Positions 55,767 to 64,000 of a stretch of 64,000 bases of DNA are shown here, in pieces. The first letter of the stretch is position 1; each line of letters opens with the position of its first letter. Under the pieces are notes generated by a model. It made no database searches, was not told the DNA's origin, and saw nothing but the letters and a program-made list of their open reading frames with translations. The position numbers were made by a program, and so were the translations under genes. The DNA is from Larix kaempferi (lineage: Eukaryota > Streptophyta > Pinopsida > Pinales > Pinaceae), in assembly GCA_027924585.1 (NCBI GenBank), contig BSBM01000261.1, positions 5,411,501 to 5,475,500 on the forward strand, read 5' to 3'.

Positions 55767-58672
55767 TTAAGATTTGGCAAAGGTAGAGAAAAGTTCCTGC
55801 TCTGGTGCCAATTGATAGTCTGGATCAGCAGCAATCTGTGAAATGAATGCATCTTTCGAAATGGGCTTCCGATACAGTTGCAGTCTGTGGCCGTTAGCAA
55901 GTAATGGTATACGGTTTTCATCAATGGTCACCAGGCGAACAGTGCCGTTGTCAAATACCCTGTCAACCAAATATGGACCCAGCCATCTTGTGCGTAATTT
56001 TCCTTTAAAATCCTTCTTGAATCTGGAGTCGTATAATAGTGCCCAGTCTCCTTCATGGAAGATTTTCTTTTTGATGAATCGGTCATGCCAGTTAGATCTC
56101 TGTTGCTGAAGCAGCACAGTCTGGTCTACTGCAGCTAACCGTTTCTCATCCAATTCATTTAATTGATTCAATCTTCTTTTCTGGGCTTCTGTTACATCCA
56201 GGTTCATTTCAATGGCTGTTTTCAGGGTCTTGATCTCAAATTCAATTGGAAAGATGGCACTCTTTCCATACACCAGATCATAGGGAGAAAAGCTCGTGAT
56301 GTTGTGCCAAGTTGTGCGATATGCCCACAGTGCTTCTGGAAGCCTGTCAGCCCAATCCCTTCGATGGCTTTTAACTGTTTTAGTAAGGATTGCTTCGATA
56401 ACTTTATTAGTGCTTTCCACCTGACCATTGGCCTGGGGATGATAAGGTGAAGCTATCTTGTGCTACACATGATACTTCCAGAGCAAGGATTCAAATTGGT
56501 GTAAAATAAATTGTGGTACCCCATCGGTAACTACTTCCTTTGGTACCCCAAAATGGGTAAAAACTTCACTGTACAGAAAATCAATCACCGCCTGGTCATT
56601 TGCCTTAGCCAAAGCTACAGCTTCTACCCACTTGGTCATGTAATCTATATACACCAAAATGTAAACCTTCTGTTTGGAAGGAGGGTTGATAGGACCAACA
56701 AAGTCCAATGCCCATCTATCAAACAGTTCTAGTACCACTTGGGGCTGTAAAGGCATCTGATCTGTCTTATTAGGTTGGCCCATCCTTTGGCAGCTGTCAC
56801 AGGACTGAACATATCTTTTAGCATCTCTGAACAGTGTCGGCCAATAATAGCCCATCCGCAACGCCTTATGCTCTGTTCTTTTGTCTGCAAAGTGTCCTCC
56901 GCAAGGTTCATCATGACAGGCCTTCAGTATATGAAAGATCTCATCTTCCCTTACACATCTTCTAATCTCAAGATCAGGTCCTGTGTAAAAGAGATGGCCT
57001 TTGAGCCAACAATACCTCGCACTTTGCTGAATAATTTTTCTTTTCTCTCGTTTAGACATATGTGGCGGAAGCTTCCCTGCAACCAAATAATTAGCGACGT
57101 CTGCATACCAGGGTGAATGAGCTGGGAGTGCGAATAAATGTTCATCCGAGAAAGCATCCTCAACAGGTGAACTGCCATCACTGTTAGTAAATCGTGATAA
57201 AAAATCAGCAACAACATTTTCTTTTCCAGGTTTATCTATAATAGTAATATCAAATTCCTGTAATAATAAAAGCCACCTGGTTACTCTGGCATTAGTGACA
57301 GGTTTGTTCATTAAATACTTAATGGCAAAGTGGTCGGTATGCACAAATGTAGGATACCCAGTAATGTAATGCCGAAACTTATTAATAGAATAAACAATAG
57401 CAAGGAATTCTTTTTCAGTAACAGTATAATTTAGTTCAGCAGGGGCTAAGTTTTTACTAACATAATAAATAGCATAAGGTACTTGACCATCCTGCTGTCC
57501 TAGTACTGCTCCAATGGCAGTATCAGAAGCATCTGAAGAAATGTGGAAAGGTATGGTCCAATTCGGTCCCCTTAAAATAGGGGCTGTGGACAGTTTCTCT
57601 TTAAGCTTATCAAATGCTGTCTGGCATGCTGCACTCCACACAAACTGTGCATCCTTCATTAACAATGAAAACAAAGGAGAAGCAAGTTTGGAGAAGTTTT
57701 CTATGAATCTCCTGTAATATCCAGCATGTCCCAGAAAACTTCGCACCTCTTTCTAAGTTGAAGGGGTTGGTATATTTTTTATCACCTTAATTTTTGAAGG
57801 ATCCACTTGAATACCATCAGTAGAGATGAAATGTCCTAATACCACCCCCTCACTCATCATCATATGGCATTTTTCAGTGCTTAGTGAGAGGCGAGCCTGT
57901 TCACAGCGAAATAAAACTTTCTTCAAGTTTTCCAGTGCTTCCTCAAAATCCTTGCCATAGGGAGTAAAATCATCCATAAATACTTCCATACTATCATTAA
58001 CCAATTCAGAAAATATGCCAATCACAGCTCTTTGGAACGTTGCAGGTGCATTGCACAAGCCAAAGGGAAGCACCCTGTAGGCGAACGTTCCCCAGGGGCA
58101 AGTGAAGGTGGTCTTATCCTGATCCTCTAGAGCAATCTGAATTTGATTGTACCCACTGAACCCATCCAGGAAGGAGAAGAACTTCTTCCCTGATAGGGTA
58201 TCAAGTACCTGGTCAATAAAGGGCAGAGGAAAATGATCCTTTTGTGTAGCTTTGTTCAGCTCCCTATAATCGACACAGACTCTCCATTTACCATTTTTCT
58301 TGGGCACAATTACAAGTGGGGAAACCCACTCACTATCTGAAATAGGATAGATAAATCCTGCTTCCAAGAGTTTCTGGATTTCCTCCTTCACTATATCCCT
58401 CAAATTGGGGTTCATGCATCGTTGGGGTTGACATACAGGCCGGGAGTCGTTTTTAATATAAATATGATGAGTGCACAGACTGGAAGGAATACCCTTCATG
58501 TCTGTATACTCCCAGGCGAATGCCCCCTTACGTTCCTTCAAGAGATTGGTTAGGCGCATCTGTTCTTTTGAGGAGAGACCAGGGTTGATGTTCAAAGTTC
58601 TTCCAGGCTCTACCTCAATAGGAATTCTTCTCGAGTTTTTCAAAACTGGGATTATGTTTGTGTCATTGACTA
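55767..58672 (-). pseudogene. Gypsy-B pol: RT, RNase H and integrase
   Basis: One minus-strand frame in three pieces separated by two stops. RT (57753-58643) has WVSPLVIVPKKNGKWRVCVDYRELN, FLDGFSGYNQI, LPFGLCNAPATFQR and the catalytic VFMDDF box. After a TAG at 57750-57752, RNase H follows (57746 down to about 57150) with FHISSDASDTAIGAVL, TEKEFLAIV and HTDHFAIKYL. Then the integrase zinc site H..H..C..C (HDEPCGGHF...CDSCQRMG), core WALDFVGPI and VTDG. After a TAG at 56460-56462, the rest of integrase (VESTNKVIEAILTK) and its C-terminal WLGPYLV-like fold run to 55767. RT lies in a different frame from protease, which ends at 58670. Both stops fit C-to-T changes of Gln codons. Confidence 0.94.
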
Positions 58673-59443
58673 GTGCTTCTCCGTAAGCTGTTCTTGTTCT
58701 TCCTTCCCAAGGGTACTGTTCAGGAGTTGATAAACTTCCTTATCTACTGAAGCAGGTTCGCTAATGAAATTATTAATGGCATCGTCTTCTGTTTCGTTTT
58801 TGAAGGTTAGTGCCTTCCCTATTGTTAGTAATGGATGAACATCCTCCTCCTCTTCCTGTTCTATCCAAAGGGAAGTTTCAGTTTCTAGACTCGGCCTTGC
58901 TGGAGGGTACAGGGTGAGGTTTTTGGTTTCCATACCATCAGATATAGTCATAGATCCTGATCGACAGCTGATGCTTGCATCAGCTGTAGCCAACCAAGGC
59001 CTCCCCAAGATCAATGGGTGTCCCCCCAGCTGTGATTTTGGTTGTAATACCAGAAAGTCGGCAGGGTATTCCCATGAGTCTACTGAAATGACAAGGTTGT
59101 CCAAAATCCCTTCGGGTCTGATGGTGGATCTGTCTGCCAATTCCAAGATGGTAGGGGTCGGTCTAATATTGGTGAATCCGAGCTTCTTTACAGTCTCCAT
59201 TGTTATAACATTGATCGCAGCTCCTAAATCTACTAGTACGTTGGGTATCTGCGTTTGTCCTATGTGTACAGTGACAGTAGGATTGCCAGGATCCTCATAC
59301 TTGGTTATAGGGGTTTTTCCGGTCATTAAAGCAGATAAATTCCCTATGACATGAACAGTAGGAGGATTTCTGGGTTTCCTTCCCGGTCTTTTAGTGCACA
59401 GGTCCCGAACAGTTCTAGCATAAATAGGTACATCTTGAAGGGC
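58670..59443 (-). pseudogene. Gypsy-B protease region
   Basis: An open frame of 218 codons in its longest part (58670-59326). The retropepsin motif is VLVDLGAAINVIT (DLG in place of DTG) with the later LILGRPWLAT typical of gypsy proteases. An acidic tail (EQEEEED) follows. It is separated from the gag side by a TAA at 59444-59446 and from RT by a frame change near 58670. The frame change could be decay or a genuine recoding point; decay is simpler because stops of the same age occur nearby. Confidence 0.85.
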
Positions 59444-61696
59444 TTACAAAAGGGGGATCTTAACATAAAGGTTCTTCAACTCTCCTAAGAGATTGAACTG
59501 GGGTTGCCCCCCTATTTTTGGCAGCATCAGTCTCTCAGGGTAGGGTGGTTGCTTTACCAGCTGGGTAGGCTGCGTATTATCTGATTTATCGTTTAATGTT
59601 TTAGCCGTCCCATCTGAGGGATGCTCAGCACCTTCAGTGATAGGAACCGGATCAAATGGATGCTGGGAACTCTCTTCTTTGTCATGCACAGACGGTGAGA
59701 TATGTTCTACTATCTTCCCAGACCGTAGGCGAATATCATTACAAGGTACAGGGGAGAGAGAGTAGGCCGGCATATTGAGAGCCTCCAATTGGTGGACTGT
59801 TTTATTATTTGGGTTAGGGTTAGGTTGGGCAGGCAGCTGAGGCCGTATTGGTATGTTAGGAACAGGATTATTTTGCAGCTGCAGCTGCGACTGCTGAGGT
59901 GGGTATTGAGGATATTGATGAAATTGAGGATATGGAGGAGAATACGGTAACTGTTGAGGTGGAGGTGGTTGAGGAAACTGGTTCCCAGGATGGAAGTTCC
60001 TCCATCCAGGAGACCATGATGTAGGTTGATGTGGCGGCTGTGTCCAAGGACTCCATGAATTATAACCTTACATCGCAGGTTGAGGAGAATTCCACTGAGC
60101 ATAATTTGAAGGGAATTGTGTATTCACATTTTGCATATTAGTAGTCCAATTATTCAAATTATTCAAAAATGGAAATGAATCGGGAGACATACCTTGATTC
60201 CGAGGCTGCCAGGGTTTCTTCTGTGCAATGAAGTAGGCTGAATCCACTTCTGGGGTTGATGCCTGCAGAACAGCCTTCACTTGGGGCAACGTGGGACATT
60301 CTTTCATATCATGGTTCAGCTCACACAGCTGAAACACTTGTATTTTGTCAAGAGGGCATTCTTTCAGTGGATGAGTCTTTCTACATCGGGGACAGAACAC
60401 ACCTAGTGTGATATCCTCCACTGCCTGTCTTTGCTTGGCCTTCAAGACATCAATCTCTGAAGAGATAGAGCTCATCATTTCTGTTTTAAAATTTTCAAGA
60501 AGATTGCCTATCTCCACACGTGTAGCTCCCCCATTAGATGAATTCTGAGTTCTGTCGAAGACATCACGTTCCAGCTTATCTCGTTTATTCTGCTTGTTAT
60601 GCCTAGAAGATCCCCTGGAGTATCTCTTACATAATTCCACAATTGTCTCAAAAGGTTCTTTAGAGATATCTCCCTTTCCTAATAAATTTAGCATGTCTAA
60701 ACAATCGTCCCTGATCCCTCGAAGCAGGATTATCTTAAGCACATCTAGTCCCATATTCGTCTTCCCAGCTCTCTGCACATTGTACAGCAACCTCTTTACA
60801 AAATCCTCCAAACTTTCATCCTCCTTCTGTACCATCTTGAATAACTCCTCCCTTTTGTCCCTGGTGTTGCAATATTCTTGATATTTTTCCAGGAACACTT
60901 GCTTCATCTTATTCCAATTAGCAACAGTTCCTCCCCCAAGGCTCATGAACCATCGTAATGCATTGTCCTTCAGGGTGGCAGGAAAAAGCTTCAACTTTTG
61001 GGCATCTATGACATAATCATAGCTGCGACAGAGGATATCGAATTCAAAAAGGAATTCGTCTGGATCTTCTGTCGCCCTGCCATGGAAGCGAGGCAACACC
61101 GATGGTGAGATGTTTTTTATAGGAGCTGTCCCTTCTAGCTGCTGTATTGGGAATTGCAATGTAGCCATAGTTTCTTCTGGCAAGGAATCATTTTCATGAT
61201 GGTATTGTACCACTGCTTCTTCCTCTTCGTTTTCATGTCTGTTATTCATCTTTTCTTCTGTATCCTCTCCTTCGTTCGTTCCTGCGTTCTTTACCTCAGT
61301 TGTAACAGCTGCGTATTCTTCAGTTGCAACAGCTGTGTATTCTTCAGTTGTAACAGCTGCGTATTCTTCAGTTGTAACAGCTGCGTATTCTTCAACTGTA
61401 ACAGCTGAATCAGCCGTTCCTTCTTTAGCAGGGGTATATGCAGGAATCACAGCTGCTCCTGTATCTTCCACTGTGGATCCTGATGCTGGCGCCCCAGGAT
61501 CAGTAGAGCCTCTTCTGATAGGAGTCTCTCGTTGACGAGCTCTGACAGCTGAATCAGTTCTGTCAACAAGGTCGTCGATGAATGTTCTTCTACCCAGCGG
61601 TGGACCTCGACCACGACCCGAACCACCTGCACTGTTAGTAATTTGTGGGGTTTTGGGGGTTGGGAGGTGATCGCGTTTTACCCTCCTCGTATTCAT
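59444..61696 (-). pseudogene. Gypsy-B gag and gag-protease linker
   Basis: Gag (60068-61696) is open for 542 codons from MNTRRVKRDHL. It has a Gly/Arg-rich start, a 24-bp tandem repeat giving EEYAAVTT four times (61305-61400), the capsid core (FHGRATEDPDEFLFEFDILC through LKDNALRWF), then a zinc-binding CPRCRKTHPLKEC and a second C-x-L-x(3)-H-x(4)-C-like stretch. After TAA at 60068-60070 a Pro/Gln-rich linker with QPPPPQQLPYSPPYPQFHQ continues in frame to 59444. It would form the particle and bind RNA. The stop prevents a full polyprotein. Confidence 0.92.
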
Positions 61697-61786
61697 GCGA
61701 AGCAGATCATTTCAAAAACAAACAAAAAGACTGTCTAAAAGCGATTATCAGATGCAACTAATGACTAGTGTTTAATTTTCATCCTT

Positions 61787-61803
61787 CCCCGACAACGGCG
61801 CCA
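61787..61803 (-). other. Gypsy-B primer binding site (tRNA-Asp type)
   Basis: The minus strand reads TGGCGCCGTTGTCGGGG, three bases from the 5' LTR. It matches the tRNA-Asp 3' end with about one change. tRNA-Asp primers are common in Athila and Tat elements. Confidence 0.92.
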
Positions 61804-61806
61804 AAA

Positions 61807-62288
61807 TGTCAAGCACTCTATATGCAGATAAATTACTACCAAACACACAGAGCATATGAAATTTATTGTCAACCCGAGAAAGTCTTTTTATTTCAAAGGA
61901 TAAGTGCACAGTATATGCTTAAACACAAAACCATTAGAAGTGAATGCTTTTATCTTCTATCATCCATATTCATCCCAAGAATCTATGCAATCCCAATTGC
62001 CTTCTAACTGCTATACTACAATCCTTTTCTATTATGCATCAACAAGAAATGGTATCAAATCTAATCAACAATTGCAAAAAGGAAATATCATTCGCATTCT
62101 AAAATAATCACTTGTCTGATCTCATCAAGCTGGGAATCATAAAGCATAAACTGAACATTACTCTAGAATTTCAAATGAAAGAGATTGAAGCAACTGTTCT
62201 AAGAAACTGAATTACAGAATGGAAATCAATCAACACATAACAGGAAAGTTAAATTGTAAGAGCTCCTGGGATCACGTATCAGCTGTAA
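61807..62288 (-). repeat. Gypsy-B 5' LTR, truncated
   Basis: 482 bp that match 49694-50175 with about four differences. The remaining 937 bp, which hold the TATA box in the other LTR, are missing. The next base, 62289, already belongs to the Copia-4 leader. So this copy has lost its promoter. Confidence 0.92.
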
Positions 62289-63406
62289 TCTTTATAGGTC
62301 GAATTTTAAATCCCCATGTACCATGTGTCCAAAGGAAAACCTCTAATTCGTTGCACTTTGTGATTTATGATCTGTACAATATAGGGTTTCTGCCTCTTCC
62401 AAATCTGAGTAAAAATCAGGTGACCTTGGGAAAAAGGTCATAACTTGGGCTAGGAAGCTCCAAATGAAATTTCGTAAAACGTTATAGGTAGTACACAGAC
62501 TGTACTATCTCAAGAAAATTTTGTAGAGGCCGAAGTTGAACCAGTGACACGTGGCACGCCGTACAAGTTCGCTCTCCTGTATTATCCCATAAACAGGTCA
62601 CGTTGCGACACTTGGCATAAATCTCTCTCAGAGAGTCCAATTGAGGTTAGACCTATCAGGATGGAAATATAATAGGTCGAGATATATCAAGAAAAAATTT
62701 CAGAGGCCGAAGTTGAAACAGTGACACGTGGCACACCGTACAAGTTCGCTCTCCTGTATTATCCCATAAACAGGTCACATTGTGACACTTGGCATAACTC
62801 TCTCTCAGAGAATCCAATTGAGGTCAAACCTACCAGGATGGAAACATAACAGGTCATGCTATCTCAAGAAACGTTTTCAGACCCTGTGGATCGAAAAGTT
62901 TGGAGTTGCACCAGAAACAATCAGGTACATATTTCTGTTAAAACAAAATTATTTTTTAGTACCTTCATTCATGGCTTCCGAAATTTAGGGCTTTGGAGAA
63001 AGTTGGAATTTTTGTAATCAGAGACCACGGCTGGATGCTACTCATCAAAATCAAAATTTAGAGACCAAGATCAGAATTTTTGGTTGGGTAGAAGGCCGGG
63101 CTTGATCAGACCCTAGTTCGGGACTTTGATCAGAAAAGTGAAAAATTAGGGCTTTTGTAAAAATGGAAATTTTTTAAATCTGTGACCATGGCTGGAAGCT
63201 CCTCAAAAAAATAGAAGCTCAAAGATTTGGATCAAACCTTTTGATTGGGAAGAAGAGTGGGCTTCATCAAACCCCAGTTCGGGGTCATGTCCAGTAAATC
63301 CAAAAGTTTCAAAGGCAAAATTGAGGAGTGAAACTTTGCAGTTTTCAAATTCTGAATATACTAGCTTGATCAGTTCATCAAGGTCCAGTTCTTGCAAATC
63401 AAGTGG
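62289..63406 (+). repeat. Copia-4 leader with 177-bp tandem repeats
   Basis: Two units of 177 bp (62506-62682 and 62683-62859) and the start of a third (62860-62882). Both full units contain gaggccgaagttgaa and gtacaagttcgctctcctgt. After them, two diverged copies of a block of about 160 bp (63000-63150 and 63160-63320) carry the leader motif seen in Copia-1 and Copia-2. Confidence 0.82.
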
Positions 63407-63565
63407 ATTGGGTTAATCCTAGAAGAAGATGGATTGGTCACCTGCATAAGTGAAGAAGTTCATGTTTCAGAGGGAGATGAGGTTAACGCCTTACATAAGA
63501 AGATTACAAGCGATCTCGACAGGTATGACGCATCGAGGTATGTTTTGAGATTTGTTCATGATTAA
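63407..63565 (+). pseudogene. Copia-4 gag fragment
   Basis: Reads IGLILEEDGLVTCISEEV, then SEGDEVNALHKK. This lines up with IGLILYENEL...ISEEV...EGDEAKALHKK of Copia-2 and IGLILEENDL of Copia-1. The preceding part of gag (LEDKLEG...FRAW) is not recognisable, and the match is lost after 63510. The frame stops at about 63565. So only about 35 codons of gag are preserved. Confidence 0.75.
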
Positions 63566-64000
63566 GTTTATGGTATGTTTGTCTTCATGTTATTACGATT
63601 AGTACAATCTTGATTTTAGACTTGTCGTATCACCTTAATAAAATTATGAATGCACGATAGAAAATATTCATTGATTAGGGTGTTGACACTTATGATTGTA
63701 CTAATGCATTATGGTGTTGTATGAGGTTTATGTTGTCTACTAACATGAAAGGTACACCAAGAAAGACAAATCATGTTCTGGTTCAAGAACATATGATCAT
63801 GATGACATGAGGACAAAGATTCATCCATTGTCATGGATCTCATAGAAGATCCATTTACGAGGTATGTATAACTTGGTTTTATAATGGTTAACCTATGAGA
63901 TATACAGGTTACTAGCACAAGTCATTGAAGAAGAACAAGAAGACATCATGTGAGTATGTTAGACATAACTAGCTAGCATGCTAATCCAGATATGTTTTTC
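63566..64000. other. Unassigned DNA at the window end
   Basis: No frame above 69 codons, no repeat and no element end. It may be the continuation of Copia-4 in diverged form or flanking DNA. Confidence 0.4.

Larger units (their letters stand above)
49694..62288 (-). mobile_element. Gypsy-B: large Ty3/gypsy element (Athila/Tat-like) with extra ORF
   Basis: About 12.6 kb. Minus-strand order: truncated 5' LTR (61807-62288), tRNA-Asp-type primer site, gag, protease, RT, RNase H, integrase, a GC-rich repeat region, an 865-codon ORF, polypurine tract, full 3' LTR (49694-51112). The shared 482 bp of the LTRs differ at only about four positions, so the insertion is fairly young. There is no chromodomain after integrase. 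With the tRNA-Asp primer site and the CTHHIYI...QPQRCMNPN stretch before RT, this points to the non-chromovirus Athila/Tat group. It lies inside the Copia-4 leader. Confidence 0.93.
48921..63565 (+). mobile_element. Copia-4: 5' part of a Ty1/copia element, split by Gypsy-B
   Basis: The LTR, primer site and first leader bases lie at 48921-49693. After Gypsy-B the leader resumes at 62289, with 177-bp repeats and the two conserved leader motifs, then a gag fragment at 63407. Sense direction, primer site and gag sequence match Copia-1 and Copia-2. The gag frame becomes unrecognisable after about 63510. No pol or 3' LTR is seen before the window ends, so the element is either truncated or continues beyond it. 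Confidence 0.78.

Overview
The window is plant nuclear DNA made almost entirely of transposable elements. I found no host gene, rRNA, tRNA or CRISPR array. The best guess is a gymnosperm, probably a conifer. The reasons are nested LTR retrotransposons of very different ages, gypsy elements that carry long extra ORFs after pol, and a Penelope-like element with a GIY-YIG endonuclease, a class reported in plants mainly from conifers. The organism call is inference.

Layout. (1) 1-1073 and 8787-8941: remnant of an old retroelement, coiled-coil ORF on the minus strand, split by Copia-1. (2) 1079-8781: Copia-1 on the minus strand, complete, with LTRs that look identical by eye, a 5-bp target duplication, a 1371-codon gag-pol with no break, and 2 kb of four tandem arrays between pol and the 3' LTR. 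(3) 8942-24213: Gypsy-A on the plus strand, old and non-autonomous (gag with five zinc-knuckle sites, protease, a downstream ORF, but no RT or integrase visible), split by Copia-2 (14333-21124, minus strand, decayed). (4) 24240-30884: Copia-3 on the minus strand, dead. (5) 30885-34800: AT-rich DNA with short tandem repeats. (6) 34818-38940: L1-type LINE with APE endonuclease, RT and RNase H, all decayed, followed by a second LINE tail at 39716-40235. Both lie near a pair of inverted repeat arms (33235-33527 and 39226-39428). (7) 41853-42205: a complete 353-bp TRIM/SMART element. (8) 42514-44529: a 5'-truncated Penelope-like element with GIY-YIG domain, a hammerhead-ribozyme-like motif near its 3' end, and a 14-bp target duplication. 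(9) 44544-48558: nothing recognisable. (10) 48559-48920: a 79-bp tandem array, entered by Copia-4 (plus strand, 48921 onward). Copia-4 is split by Gypsy-B (49694-62288, minus strand, Athila/Tat-like, tRNA-Asp-type primer site, an 865-codon extra ORF). Its leader and a gag fragment resume at 62289-63565.

How the parts relate. Copia-1, Copia-2 and Copia-4 look like one lineage. They share a tRNA-iMet-type primer site directly next to the LTR, a repeated U3 motif upstream of a TATAAATAG box, and a conserved leader motif. Copia-1 and Copia-2 also carry tandem arrays after pol that share a 20-bp core. The relative ages, from nesting and LTR divergence, are: Gypsy-A oldest, then Copia-3 and Copia-2, then Gypsy-B, with Copia-1 youngest. 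Percent differences given here are by-eye counts, not computed alignments.
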